A DNA stretch of 64,000 nt from Pseudogracilibacillus sp037071985 (GCF_037071985.1 NZ_JAXHDF010000011.1:1-64000); one strand, 5' to 3'. Numbered from the stretch's first letter, positions 26,665 through 35,966 are shown. Notes: generated by a model not told the origin, from the sequence alone. Numbers and translations are program-made.

Positions 26665-27273
26665 TTACAGCAAAAGCGGTGTAACATAACCTTCAATTAG
26701 TGCTGCAAGGATTATTAGTGGCAAAATTATACCAAAAGAAACAAAGGCTGTATACATAACTAATTGTTTAAAAGAGTGGTGATCTTCCTTTTTCTTTTTA
26801 AAAAAATGGATGATTCTTTTAACGATCCACTGATTTATTCTAAAAGCTAGTGCGGTCGCAATAATAAACCCTAATAATTCAATAACTGCATGAGGAAGGA
26901 ACCCTTTTAGTATCATGGCGGATAAAGGGTCACCTTTTTTAGTAGATAACTGAATTGTTTGGTAAATATAAAATACCATTCCAATTGTAATCCCATTAGA
27001 TAACAATACAATTGTATATAAAAATGGGACTGGTATAATTGCTAAAAATAGAATTTGGGCAGGTACTTGAATATTGTTGTTAAATAAGGCAAGTGAAATA
27101 TTAAATGCAGAACTATCTTTATCAGTTTTGTTTTCAATTTGTAAGTCATCAAACAGTTTTTCGGGGTCATAACCTATTTTAGCACTAATTAAATAGGCTA
27201 TGATAATAGTAATGAAGAGGCCGATACTGAATATTATTGTAGGCTTGATTAATGATTTTATAAAATGAACCAT
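26665..27273 (-). CDS. SpoIIM-family (DUF95) membrane protein
   Basis: Membrane protein of 202 aa with about five helices, resembling stage II sporulation protein M and the wider DUF95 family. Seen: TM1 (about 12-32), LFNNNIQVPAQILFLAIIPVPFLYT (the conserved NN region about 70-95), GFLPHAVIELLGFIIATALAFRI (H-E-L block about 130-152), and final helices to residue 200. True SpoIIM acts in the mother cell in engulfment with SpoIID and SpoIIP; this copy may be a paralogue of YdcA/stage-II-M type rather than the essential gene. Confidence 0.72.
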   Translation of the reverse strand: MVHFIKSLIKPTIIFSIGLFITIIIAYLISAKIGYDPEKLFDDLQIENKTDKDSSAFNISLALFNNNIQVPAQILFLAIIPVPFLYTIVLLSNGITIGMVFYIYQTIQLSTKKGDPLSAMILKGFLPHAVIELLGFIIATALAFRINQWIVKRIIHFFKKKKEDHHSFKQLVMYTAFVSFGIILPLIILAALIEGYVTPLLL

Positions 27274-27659
27274 CGAATACTCCTTTCATTCTGAGCATTT
27301 ACTAGTATAAATGTTTCCATAACTAAAATCATAAACTTTATGAAAAATTTATGAATTGGAATAGGGATCGATAAATAAGATGGTTCGATCTAGAAATACC
27401 TTTATCCGCGATGAAGTGAACATATAACGAGTTTATCCGCCCGAGAAAGTCCTTCCCCCAAGGTGAAGGGAACATACCTTCAGTTGATGTTCTTTCTACG
27501 ACACAAAGGATGTGTATGTTACCATGGAGATTAGAAGTAAAGAAGCCAGTGTTTGTAACTTCGATAGAAAAAGTAAAAATATTATGAAGAATATATGAGA
27601 GTATTGCAATTTGTAAGTAGACTAACTAATCATATAGACAATGAAAGAAGGTATTGGAA
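27274..27659. other. Intergenic region without a recognised gene
   Basis: About 385 bases. It contains two TTTATCCGC words (near 27401 and 27430) and GAAGTGAACATA-like text, but no frame with a ribosome binding site until the AAGAAGG before 27660. I see nothing I can name. Confidence 0.4.
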
Positions 27660-28295
27660 TTGAAAATTGATCCACCCAGAATTACTGAAGGTTTAACGAC
27701 TAGGAACTTTATTGACATTTTATATGAAGAAGATCCTGAGTTTGAAATGAGTATAATTACTGGTTCTGAGTTTACTGACCAGGTTCTTGAACGAGTAAGC
27801 CTTTACAATACAGTGATTAAAAACTGTAACTTTATGAATACTGATTTTGGTAGAATTGATTTTACTGATGTGCGATTTGAAAATTGTGATTTATCCAACA
27901 CCGATTTGAGTAATGCATCCATGAATCGAGTCGAATTCTATAACTGCAAGCTACTAGGAAGCAAGCTAACCGAGTCGTACTTTGGTAATATTAAGTTTGA
28001 GGAATCTATTTTGAACATGGCGATGTTTGGAAATTCAAAGTTTAATAAAGTTATATTTAAAGATGTTTCATTAGAAAATGCAGATTTGTATGATTGTAAG
28101 CTCAAAAAAGTTGATTTCCATTCTTGTAAACTTAGTGGTACAAATTTTGAAGAAACATCCTTAAAGGGAATAGATTTAAGTTCATCAGAATTTAAATCTT
28201 TAATTGTATCAATTGATAATTTGAGAGGTTGTAAAGTATCAACCTTTCAAGCAATCCAGTTTGCAACCTTACTTGGATTGGAAGTTAAAGATTGA
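27660..28295 (+). CDS. Pentapeptide-repeat protein, Qnr-like
   Basis: Right-handed quadrilateral beta-helix protein of 211 aa. Seen: tandem A(D/N)LxX-type pentapeptides across most of the chain, for example FENCDLSNTDLSNASM, FYNCKLLGSKL and LENADLYDCKLKKVDFHSC, with a C-terminal helix ending FATLLGLEVKD. Size and ending resemble chromosomal Qnr-like proteins of Gram-positives (which mimic DNA and protect gyrase from quinolones). Activity is inference. Two TTG starts are possible; AAGAAGG is eight bases before the one at 27660. It is about 315 bases upstream of the rRNA methyltransferase gene. Confidence 0.8.
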   Translation: MKIDPPRITEGLTTRNFIDILYEEDPEFEMSIITGSEFTDQVLERVSLYNTVIKNCNFMNTDFGRIDFTDVRFENCDLSNTDLSNASMNRVEFYNCKLLGSKLTESYFGNIKFEESILNMAMFGNSKFNKVIFKDVSLENADLYDCKLKKVDFHSCKLSGTNFEETSLKGIDLSSSEFKSLIVSIDNLRGCKVSTFQAIQFATLLGLEVKD

Positions 28296-28611
28296 CTATT
28301 GATATTAGGTTGTTCTATAGTTACGCTTTTGCGGAAATGCGTTTGTTATTCCTTTTAGGAATTAGTCGATATTATAGAAGGACAATATCAAGTATCATAT
28401 AAGTTTTTCAGAAAGTTACACAAATACACTTTCAATGAGAGGCTAACCATGCTAACTTATGTACGGATTAGATTCCTATAAATTAATACAAGGGAGTTAT
28501 TTTCATGATTATTCAATACATTCGTTATAGATAGTGACTATTTCAAGACCCAATTCATATTTTTACAAATGATGAGGGTTTATTTAAAAACGAATAAATG
28601 AGGTGACTTCT
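28296..28611. other. Intergenic region without a recognised gene
   Basis: About 315 bases. There are short imperfect inverted repeats near 28325-28365 (ACGC...GCGT, TTCC...GGAA) that could form a weak terminator after the pentapeptide gene. An AAGGGAG with an ATG at 28505 opens only a nine-codon frame, which I do not call. Confidence 0.35.
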
Positions 28612-29496
28612 TTGGTTAAAATGAATAAAAGAATGAAGAGTGCGGAGTATTTAAGTAATTTTGAATCTATGTTTAAGTGTCCTATTTGTAATTCATCCAT
28701 GAAGGTTTTTGAGTTAAAAAGCTTAATTTGCTTAAATAATCATACATTTGATTTTACAAAGCAGGGATATATCAACTTGACGACTCATATGGTAAAAACG
28801 AAGTACAGTAAGGATCTTTTCGAAGCAAGAAGAAAACTTATTGTAGAGGATAGTTTTTTTAAACCATTAAGTGCAGCAATTGCTGAAATGATTAATAAGC
28901 ATGCTACTAAAAAAGAAGCATTATCTTTGATTGATATGGGGTGTGGAGAGGGTTCACATCTTTCCAATATTAGTGATATTATAAGATCTGAGTATAATAA
29001 AATAACTACAGGGGTAGGAATTGATCTTTCTAAAGAAGGCATATTGGTAGCTGCCAAAAACTACACTAATAAGATCTGGGCTGTTGCAGACCTAGCCAAT
29101 ACACCATTTCAGGATAAGCAATTTGATATTATTTTGAATATCTTGTCACCTTCAAACTATGAGGAATTTAACAGACTATTAAAGGCTGATGGTTTAGTAG
29201 TTAAAGTTGTTCCACAAAGTGGTTACTTGAAAGAATTAAGAGCAGTTATATTTGGTAAGCCTGAAAAACAATCTTATTCTAATGTGGATACCGTTGAACG
29301 ATTTAATGAGAATTTTCAATTGGTAGATAGTTCAAGGCTATGTTACACTGTGACGCTTGATAATCCATCAATTCAAACGTTGGTACAAATGACTCCTTTA
29401 TCATGGTCGAGCACGGCAGGACAAGTTACATCATTCTTAAAGGCGGATTCAGCTGAAATAACCGTCGATTTAGAACTATTAATTGGAAAGAAATAA
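28612..29496 (+). CDS. rlmA: RlmA-family 23S rRNA (guanine-N1)-methyltransferase
   Basis: SAM-dependent methyltransferase of 294 aa, family of RlmA(I)/(II) (TlrB), which methylate G745 or G748 in helix 35 of 23S rRNA. Seen: N-terminal zinc finger CPICNSSM...CLNNHTFD (about 22-45), KQGYINL, SAM motif I LIDMGCGEGSHL (about 104-115), and ILNILSPSNYEEF. G748 methylation by TlrB gives tylosin resistance in Streptomyces; whether this copy targets 745 or 748 cannot be told by eye (Gram-positive members usually 748). Starts GTG 28603, TTG 28612 and ATG 28621 are in frame; GAGGTGA spacing favours 28612. Confidence 0.83.
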   Translation: MVKMNKRMKSAEYLSNFESMFKCPICNSSMKVFELKSLICLNNHTFDFTKQGYINLTTHMVKTKYSKDLFEARRKLIVEDSFFKPLSAAIAEMINKHATKKEALSLIDMGCGEGSHLSNISDIIRSEYNKITTGVGIDLSKEGILVAAKNYTNKIWAVADLANTPFQDKQFDIILNILSPSNYEEFNRLLKADGLVVKVVPQSGYLKELRAVIFGKPEKQSYSNVDTVERFNENFQLVDSSRLCYTVTLDNPSIQTLVQMTPLSWSSTAGQVTSFLKADSAEITVDLELLIGKK

Positions 29497-29509
29497 AAAG
29501 TTGAAGAAG

Positions 29510-29538
29510 AGGCAGTCTGTCAGCAGAGACTGCCTTTT
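29510..29538 (+). terminator. Intrinsic terminator after rlmA
   Basis: Eight-base-pair stem GGCAGTCT/AGACTGCC with loop GTCAGCAG, then TTTT. It begins 14 bases after the stop. Confidence 0.83.
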
Positions 29539-29608
29539 ACAATGTTTTCTTTATGTGATACGTATATTAATAATAAAATATCTTAATGAAAGTTCTTCAT
29601 TTACTGTT

Positions 29609-30064
29609 TCACACAGTTAGCTTTTTCAGATCTTTAATCGCTCCCAGATGCATACCTTCATGATAAATTGAGAAAATCAGTAGCCCACCGATAGTTGATT
29701 GTGATAAAAATTTTTTTGCAATTTTATCATCCAGCTGTCCAGATAAAGATTCCTTCATTTTTTCTGGCTGTTCTTCTAGATGTTGTTTCAATTCACTGAG
29801 CGCAGGTATTTTACCATCCCAATCGGCGGGCTTAGTCCCAGGGGAAAAAAGTTCAAGGTAACGGGAAGACGTTTGGATATTCTTCCCTCCAAATTTTGAA
29901 AACAACAAATTTTGAAAAGTATAAATGTGACCTAGATTCCAGCGAATTGTGTTACGGAATCCTTTTGGCATTTGATCTACTTGATCTTCTGATAAATATT
30001 TCATTTCATTCAATGTGATTTTTCTAACTAAGTTGATTTGTTGGAAAATCATTTCTTCATTCAT
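29609..30064 (-). CDS. DinB-family protein, second copy
   Basis: A 151-aa DinB/YfiT-like protein. Seen: RWNLGHIYTFQNLL near residue 42 and YHEGMHLGAIKDLKKL at the C-terminus, giving the family histidines; the middle has FSPGTKPADWDGKIP, parallel to the first copy's DGSRPSEWEGNVP. The two copies (4603-5061 and here) are evidently paralogues. Function unknown; metal-dependent transferase activity is a family guess. Stands alone on the minus strand. Confidence 0.8.
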   Translation of the reverse strand: MNEEMIFQQINLVRKITLNEMKYLSEDQVDQMPKGFRNTIRWNLGHIYTFQNLLFSKFGGKNIQTSSRYLELFSPGTKPADWDGKIPALSELKQHLEEQPEKMKESLSGQLDDKIAKKFLSQSTIGGLLIFSIYHEGMHLGAIKDLKKLTV

Positions 30065-30432
30065 CTTGGCATCATGCTCCTTCTCTTTTTTTTATTTTGT
30101 CCCTTTAATACTCAGTAAAATGATAATAATTTTTGAATCTTCTTCAACGTTTTTAAAAATACCAATCTTTTATTATGAACTTCTTGAAAAATTATTCATC
30201 CTTCATTTTAAATTCATAGTACAATAGGTATATCCATTTACATAATCTGGGTTTAATGAATAACTTTCCCATATATTTTATATGTAACTCGCTTTCGTTA
30301 ATTGAATGTGCATAGTATTTTCTAGTTTCCTTTATATTACTTCACAATAGACTATTCGTAAAATTGAAATTTATAAAGTAATCCATTGATTTTTTTGATA
30401 CTATAGAAGTGAGAATTTTAAAGGATGATGAA
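30065..30432. other. Divergent intergenic region dinB2 / lysR
   Basis: About 370 bases of AT-rich sequence separating divergent starts. A LysR binding site would be expected here, but I see no clear long palindrome. No coding frame supported. Confidence 0.35.
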
Positions 30433-31350
30433 ATGATGGAAATACGCCATTTTATTACGTTTAATAAAATTATTGAAGTAGGAAGTTTCACACAAGCGGC
30501 AGAACATTTGGGATACACTCAATCTACGGTGACTTCTCATATTCAAATGCTTGAAGAGCAGTTGGGTGCTCCGTTGTTTGATCGGATGGGGCGAAAGATA
30601 AAACTGACGGATATTGGTAAGAAGTTGTTGCCTTATACAAAAGAAATTTTAGCTACATATAATAAAATAGAAAATATTACTAATCATGATGGAGATGGGA
30701 TGAGAGGGGAGTTAAAGGTTGCAGCTCCTGAATCTTTAACAATATACCGCTTAGAACCAATATTGAGAGAATATCGAAAAAAATATCCTTATGTGCGCAT
30801 TCGTTTAACTAATGCCACTTGCCGAGATAACAAGAAGGCAATACTTGAAGGTAATGCAGACATTGCTTTTGTTATGTTGCCGCAATTTAAGGATTCGGAT
30901 TTAGTCGTTCATCAATTAATGAACGAACCGATCGTCCTAGTTGGAAATCCAGACTGTTCATTAAATAAATTAGATAAAAATTACGGAGATAATCAGCTTA
31001 ATGAATGTTTCATTACTAACGAAAAAGAAGGCAGTTATTGGAGGTTACTTGAAAAGTCCCTGCGCGATAAAGATATCGTACCATCTAACGTCATGGAACT
31101 TTGGAGTATTGAAGCGATAAAGCGATCAGTAATGAGTGGGCTTGGCATTGCTTATTTACCTTTGATGACTGTACAGGATGAAATCATGGAAGGAAAATTT
31201 AAAATAATACCTTACGAAGCCGATTTAAAACCGATTTACTCTCAAGTTGTTTATCACAAAAATAAATGGATTTCTCCCGCTCTATCAAGTTTTATAGAGA
31301 TTATCGTGAAACATGCAAAAGATTGGTCATGTGAGGAGGCTGCTTATTGA
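30433..31350 (+). CDS. LysR-family transcriptional regulator
   Basis: Regulator of 305 aa. Seen: N-terminal winged helix-turn-helix (about 1-60: HFITFNKIIEVGSFTQAAEHLGYTQSTVTSHI) and a LysR substrate-binding domain (about 90-290). The frame opens at 30409, but AAGGATGA sits just before the double ATG at 30433/30436, so I start there. The effector and targets are unknown. No metabolic gene is divergently paired with it; the closest upstream gene is the second DinB protein. Confidence 0.85.
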   Translation: MMEIRHFITFNKIIEVGSFTQAAEHLGYTQSTVTSHIQMLEEQLGAPLFDRMGRKIKLTDIGKKLLPYTKEILATYNKIENITNHDGDGMRGELKVAAPESLTIYRLEPILREYRKKYPYVRIRLTNATCRDNKKAILEGNADIAFVMLPQFKDSDLVVHQLMNEPIVLVGNPDCSLNKLDKNYGDNQLNECFITNEKEGSYWRLLEKSLRDKDIVPSNVMELWSIEAIKRSVMSGLGIAYLPLMTVQDEIMEGKFKIIPYEADLKPIYSQVVYHKNKWISPALSSFIEIIVKHAKDWSCEEAAY

Positions 31351-31505
31351 GCTTTCTACTTATGCTATATTGTTGAAAAAAATGATACTAATTTTATTAA
31401 TTAATTTAAAAAGAATCTAATTGAGTTAAGAGTAAAAAGTTCAATATATTTAGTATCCAAATGGTCGCGATTGAGAAGGAGAATATACGAAAGAGAGGGG
31501 TTATA

Positions 31506-31691
31506 ATGCAAAATAAACTTAGAAAATCAACGACAGATATAGTATTAACAGGTGTCTGTGGTGGTATAGGAGAACTTTTTGATATATCTCCTCCTATAGT
31601 AAGAACCATCTTTTTATTTACTGTTCCAGTTTCTTTTTGGATTTATGTTATTTTAGCATGGTCATTGGAGGGTCATAATTCGAGATTATGA
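31506..31691 (+). CDS. Small PspC-domain protein
   Basis: A 61-aa protein made almost entirely of one PspC domain: LRKSTTDIVLTGVCGGIGELF (about 3-23), SPPIVRTIFLF, and a hydrophobic helix (about 35-55). PspC domains occur in phage-shock and LiaRS-type envelope stress systems. AGAGAGGGG precedes the ATG at 31506, so the longer frame from 31461 is not used. No Psp partner is adjacent. Confidence 0.78.
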   Translation: MQNKLRKSTTDIVLTGVCGGIGELFDISPPIVRTIFLFTVPVSFWIYVILAWSLEGHNSRL

Positions 31692-31771
31692 TGTATTTTG
31701 GAATTAGCCCAATGAAATTATTTATCGTACCATTTTATTGAAGAAGTAATTCACAAAAAGGAAGTGAGGAT

Positions 31772-31975
31772 TTGTCTAAAGGTTTAAAAATAATGTTATT
31801 TTGGACTCTAGGATGTCCGAGCATTATTACTGTCCTTCGTATTATTACAGATTATTTTTTAGGTCGCGACATTGATTGGTTCTCTTATTCGGCTGTTTTC
31901 TTAGGCATCGCTGCTGCAGGATTAATATTTGTTGGACCATTAAATTACTTTATATCAAAAGCCAGGGAAAGTTAA
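31772..31975 (+). CDS. Small two-helix membrane protein
   Basis: Hypothetical 67-aa protein with two hydrophobic stretches (about 7-28 and 38-60) and a basic C-terminus. AGGAAGTGAGGA precedes the TTG start. I do not recognise a family. It lies 80 bases after the PspC gene on the same strand, so they may share a transcript. Confidence 0.55.
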   Translation: MSKGLKIMLFWTLGCPSIITVLRIITDYFLGRDIDWFSYSAVFLGIAAAGLIFVGPLNYFISKARES

Positions 31976-32124
31976 ATCTGATACAATTGCTCACTGTAAA
32001 CCAAAAAGTAGACTTATTATTTCAGATTGAACATGAGAATGAGCAACTTAAAAAAGGATGGTTTATCTCTATGGAAAAGAATCATTCATTTTCCATTAAG
32101 GGAAAAATTAAAGGAGGATGCATC

Positions 32125-32475
32125 ATGAAGAAACATAAAATTTATACAATGAGTGTTGCAAAAGTTTATCCCCATTATATTACAAAAGCAGAGAAAAAAG
32201 GGCGTACAAAATCAGAAGTTGATGAAATCATCCGTTGGCTGACAGGATATAGCCAAAAAGAATTAGAAGTACAATTAGAAAAACAGACAGATTTTGAAAC
32301 CTTCTTTGCAGAAGCCCCCGGTATGAATCCTTCACGAGCGTTGATTAAAGGTGTTATCTGCGGAGTTCGAGTGGAAGATATTGAAGAACCAACGATGCAG
32401 GAAATTCGCTATTTGGATAAGTTGATCGATGAGTTAGCGAAGGGGAAAACGATGGAAAAAATATTGCGGAAATAA
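32125..32475 (+). CDS. DUF2200-family protein
   Basis: A 116-aa soluble protein of the DUF2200 family. Seen: MSVAKVYPHYITKAEKKGRTKSEVDEIIRWLTGY (about residues 8-41, conserved start of the family), AEAPGMNPSRALIKGVICG and VEDIEEPTMQEIRYLDKLIDELAKGK. Start at 32125 has AAAGGAGGA upstream; the open frame continues much further upstream but without a ribosome binding site. Biochemical role unknown. Confidence 0.83.
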   Translation: MKKHKIYTMSVAKVYPHYITKAEKKGRTKSEVDEIIRWLTGYSQKELEVQLEKQTDFETFFAEAPGMNPSRALIKGVICGVRVEDIEEPTMQEIRYLDKLIDELAKGKTMEKILRK

Positions 32476-32641
32476 TAATTTGAATGAAGTAACACTGTTT
32501 GGAGAGAGACGCTATCAAGTATGGTTTTAAAATATAGCATTTCAATTAATCGAGTTAGCAAAATACTATCCCTTTTTAATTTCTAATTAGACATGGTCTA
32601 TTTGTCAGTATACGTATGTTATTCATATGTTTTTCCGATCT

Positions 32642-32809
32642 AGAAAGCATCAGTCCGAATTACACAGAAAGTCGGAGGGGGAAATCAAGTATTTGTTAAC
32701 GCCAATGTCGCATATAAGGGACCAGATTGTTTTAAAAAATTAAAATGGAAGAGGATTGATTATGGAGACGGAATATATAAGGGACTATTCCGTGGATTGC
32801 TTTTATCGT
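32642..32809 (+). pseudogene. Decayed coding fragment, unrecognised
   Basis: A stop-bounded frame with protein-like composition, including VGGGNQVFVNANVAYKG and KRIDYGDGIYKG, but with no start codon plus ribosome binding site and ending in a stop at about 32809. I do not recognise the source family. It overlaps the next fragment in another frame, as in a degraded gene cluster. Confidence 0.35.
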
Positions 32810-33015
32810 AGGTGCTCACTTTTTCTGGCTAGAAAACATCTTTAAAGACCCTAGTTTGTATTTGTTAGCGATACTTATGATAGCAATTGCGGTATTATCA
32901 CCATGGCTATCAAAAAAAAATGGGTGTTGCTAACAGTGCAATCACCGGCATAGGATCTGGCACGTCTCTATTTTGCTTTGCCATATTGGGATTGATTCGC
33001 TTTCTTTTGGCATAA
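32781..33015 (+). pseudogene. Frameshifted remnant of a membrane protein (DUF7010-like)
   Basis: Two frames join into one hydrophobic protein: PWIAFIVGAHFFWLENIF and LYLLAILMIAIAVLSPWLSK in the first frame, then MGVANSAITGIGSGTSLF and FAILGLIRFLLA in the second. The join is a run of nine A at 32912-32920; one base fewer restores the frame. The N-terminal part is missing and a stop (32778-32780) lies immediately upstream. The GAHFxxxxxIF pattern resembles DUF7010-type proteins; this family call is tentative. A sequencing error could explain the frameshift but not the missing start. Confidence 0.55.
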
Positions 33016-33254
33016 AAGTCATTACTAAAACATCTCGGCAAAAAGATGCCGTTTTCATGATTTTGTTGATCTTCAACCACTTTAATTGGGCACTATAATT
33101 ATTTTGGTAATGTTTTCTGATTTGATTAGATCTCTTTGATCGGCTAATGCTCAAATCAGAAGCTACTTTCTACAGATTAAATTATAATCGCTCGTAATCA
33201 CCAATTGTTCTATTAAATTTTAAACTTGAAAAATGTTTCGGAGATATGCTTTTC

Positions 33255-33530
33255 CTAAACTAAATTAACTATGAATACATGAATAATCACTACGAAGGCA
33301 AAAGATATAATTCCTGCTAATTTAAACGGACGTGTAAACTCATATTGATCATTGATGCCTTTTACAATTATGGCAAACAAAGCTGTTCCTATTACTATAA
33401 AAATTCCTCCAACAATAATAGTGTTATTTATTGTATTTACAATAGTAACAACATGATTAATGAACAATATCCATAAGTATCCTAAGAAAAGATTTAATAC
33501 AACGGATAAGACAAGAGGTTTGGTTTTCAT
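33255..33530 (-). CDS. Small three-helix membrane protein
   Basis: Hypothetical protein of 91 aa with three hydrophobic segments (about 5-25, 38-58, 70-90). AGGAGGG lies six bases before the ATG, supporting real translation. No family recognised and no nearby partner on the same strand. Confidence 0.6.
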   Translation of the reverse strand: MKTKPLVLSVVLNLFLGYLWILFINHVVTIVNTINNTIIVGGIFIVIGTALFAIIVKGINDQYEFTRPFKLAGIISFAFVVIIHVFIVNLV

Positions 33531-33871
33531 ACTTAACCCTCCTAAATAATTAATATTTATCTATATTTTATCATTATTCAAATGTTTCAAAAAGTTAAAT
33601 ATACAAATAATGTTAAAAATGTAGTAACATATAGTTAATAATTTACGAGTGAAATAAAGGGAACAGATGAAGTGAACTAGAATTTGGAAGGGCACATGGC
33701 TTTTTGTTAAGGGGATGATTATCATCCCCCTATTTTTTTGGTTAGTCACAATAATTAAGGTGAGCGAGTAAACTAAGTTAATTACTGTAGAAAACAAGTT
33801 TATATTTTAAGGGAAAGTGAATAATTTTCGATAGATGAATTCTGAATCGAATTTTTTTAGATAATACAGGC
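33531..33871. other. Intergenic region with an orphan terminator
   Basis: About 340 bases between two minus-strand genes. The one clear element is the strong plus-strand hairpin at 33711-33729; no plus-strand coding frame with a ribosome binding site precedes it. Confidence 0.45.
33711..33739 (+). terminator. Orphan intrinsic terminator
   Basis: Perfect eight-base-pair stem GGGGATGA/TCATCCCC with loop TTA, followed by CCTA and seven T. No gene on the plus strand ends before it within 1 kb other than the degraded fragment, which suggests a small RNA or a relic. Confidence 0.7.
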
Positions 33872-35851
33872 TTATATTTTAAATTCTCCGATCAATTGTT
33901 TTAATTCCGTTGCCATATCATTTAATGATAGGGAAGAGTTCATGATATTTTCCATTGATTGAACTTGGTCAGCTATATGTGCAGAAATTTCATTTAATTC
34001 ATTTAAAGATTGTTCATTTGTTCTCACAATATCTTCTGAACTGGCAGCAACTTCTTCTGTTCCAGCCGCAAGTTCTTCCGAGACAGCAGATATCTCTTGG
34101 ATTTCACTTGTGACTTGATTAAACGATGTTAATATGGACTGGAATAATGTATCTACTTTTTGTACTTGAACAACTCCGCTATGTACTTCAGTCAAACTAT
34201 TTTCCATCGCGCTTGTAGAATGCTCAGTTGATTCAACGATTTCATTTAAAATGTTTGCGATATCTTCTGTAGCTTCACTCGTTTGATCAGCTACTTTTTT
34301 AACTTCGTCTGCTACGACTGCAAATCCTCTACCATGCTCTCCAGCTCTTGCTGCCTCTATTGCTGCATTTAGCGCTAATAGATTTGTTTCACCGGCAACA
34401 TGAGAGATAACATCTACAATATGATGAATTACTTCTGTTTTCTTTTTTAATTCATTCATGACGGAAACCGATCCTTGTACAGAATAATTGACTTGATTAA
34501 TTTGATCGATCGCTTCTGTAACTTCAGCACTGCCTTGCATAACATCTTGAGATACTTTGGCAGCATAGACAGATACTTGAGAGGTAGTGTCAGCTATTCG
34601 TTGCACGCCTGCTGCCATTTCTTCCGTAGATAAGAAGGACTGTCGAGTTGTTTCGAGTTGATTATTTGCCCCAGTAACAATAATTTCAGTAGAGGCCGTG
34701 ATCTTTTCAGCAAGTTCATTGGAGGTTGTTGAAACCAATTTCAGTTCTGTAGAGGCCTGTACAACTTGTTCAGCTGCATGAGCGATCTTTTTCGTAATTT
34801 TCGTATATGATTCCAACATTTGGTTAATGTTTTCTTTTAACTGGGCGATTTCATGTTTTCCGCGGATAGAAAGTCTTTTAGTCAGATCTCCTATTGATGC
34901 TTCTTCCATTACAATCATTATGTCTCTCATTTGTTTGATTAAATATTTTGTAAAGAGGTAAGCGATTGCTCCAACAATAATAATTGCAACCATCAAAATA
35001 ATGGCTGTAATAGCTTTCGTATGTTGGACAGGCGCGAAAATTTCCTTTTCGGAAGCAGTAACAATAATATGCCAACCACTTGTTTCAATCTTATTAAATG
35101 CCAGCATTTGATCATGAAAAGAAAAATATCCTTTTTCCTTCTCTAATAGGTTTCGTTCAAACTCGTCGAGCGATTGGAGAGAGTCAGAAATTTGAGTTCC
35201 AATAAGCGCTTTATCAGGGTGAGCTAAGATTGTTCCGTTCTTTGTCGTTAAATAACCATATCCTGATTCCCCAAATTCAATGGTGTTTATTAAATTCACG
35301 ATGACTGTTGGATCAATGATCGTTTGAATAATTCCGATAAACTCATCCTTTTGATTTAAAAGTGGAACATCTATGATGAGAATATTTTCTTTCGTTTTAA
35401 TATCTTCGAGAATATCGGAAACATATACTTCTTTTGTATTTTTTGTAAAATGAAAATGATCTTGTGTGGAAATATTTGTTTCTCTGCCTAATGTGTCGAT
35501 GGAATTTCCATCTGCATCGACATACGAATACCACATTACGTCTTCATCGGCATAATTTACGACTTGTAAGATAGGTATGATTTCTTTTGCTTGGCCAGAG
35601 AGCAATTGAGGATAGCTATCGATTAAATTCATTGTAGAATTTATTTTTTGTTGTAACCAATTTTCGATAAAATTGGCATTTAATTGAGCGGCGTTAGTTT
35701 GTGTTTGTTTTACTTGTTCTTCCGTTGTTTTGGATGTTTGAGAAACAATTAGGACAGAGGAAGCAAGTAATGGAATAATAGAGATAGCCAATAATAAAAC
35801 AGTAATCCTTGTTTGTACACTGTGAAAGACTCGTGAAAAATAGTTTTTCAT
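33872..35851 (-). CDS. Methyl-accepting chemotaxis protein (dCache type)
   Basis: Transmembrane chemoreceptor of 659 aa. Seen: TM1 (about 16-37), a long extracytoplasmic double-Cache domain (about 40-275, with WYSYVDADGNSIDTLGRET and GYLTTKNGTILAHPD), TM2 (about 280-301), HAMP (about 302-355) and a signalling domain with the conserved hairpin tip ETNLLALNAAIEAARAGEHG and GFAVVADEVKKVA (about 488-521). Ligand unknown; such dCache receptors often bind amino acids or organic acids. Monocistronic, not next to che genes. Confidence 0.93.
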   Translation of the reverse strand: MKNYFSRVFHSVQTRITVLLLAISIIPLLASSVLIVSQTSKTTEEQVKQTQTNAAQLNANFIENWLQQKINSTMNLIDSYPQLLSGQAKEIIPILQVVNYADEDVMWYSYVDADGNSIDTLGRETNISTQDHFHFTKNTKEVYVSDILEDIKTKENILIIDVPLLNQKDEFIGIIQTIIDPTVIVNLINTIEFGESGYGYLTTKNGTILAHPDKALIGTQISDSLQSLDEFERNLLEKEKGYFSFHDQMLAFNKIETSGWHIIVTASEKEIFAPVQHTKAITAIILMVAIIIVGAIAYLFTKYLIKQMRDIMIVMEEASIGDLTKRLSIRGKHEIAQLKENINQMLESYTKITKKIAHAAEQVVQASTELKLVSTTSNELAEKITASTEIIVTGANNQLETTRQSFLSTEEMAAGVQRIADTTSQVSVYAAKVSQDVMQGSAEVTEAIDQINQVNYSVQGSVSVMNELKKKTEVIHHIVDVISHVAGETNLLALNAAIEAARAGEHGRGFAVVADEVKKVADQTSEATEDIANILNEIVESTEHSTSAMENSLTEVHSGVVQVQKVDTLFQSILTSFNQVTSEIQEISAVSEELAAGTEEVAASSEDIVRTNEQSLNELNEISAHIADQVQSMENIMNSSLSLNDMATELKQLIGEFKI

Positions 35852-35942
35852 AAGTTATCCTACCCTCACTTTTCCAAAATAGTAAAAAATACTCAATTTT
35901 TTACATTATAGCACAAAAGAACTAGTTGAGTGGAAATTAAAA

Positions 35943-35966
35943 AAACATTGGCATTTGCCAATGTTT
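35943..35966 (-). terminator. Intrinsic terminator of the EamA gene
   Basis: Stem AAACATTGGC/GCCAATGTTT, loop ATTT, followed by a T-run on the minus strand. It overlaps the last bases of the stop codon of the EamA-family gene. Confidence 0.82.

Noticed and set aside
31876..32124. Upstream extension of the DUF2200 frame
   Set aside because: The extension overlaps the small membrane gene before it and lacks a ribosome binding site; AAAGGAGGA supports the start at 32125.
33561..33797. Minus-strand frame of 78 codons
   Set aside because: It crosses the strong terminator hairpin at 33711-33739 and has no ribosome binding site.
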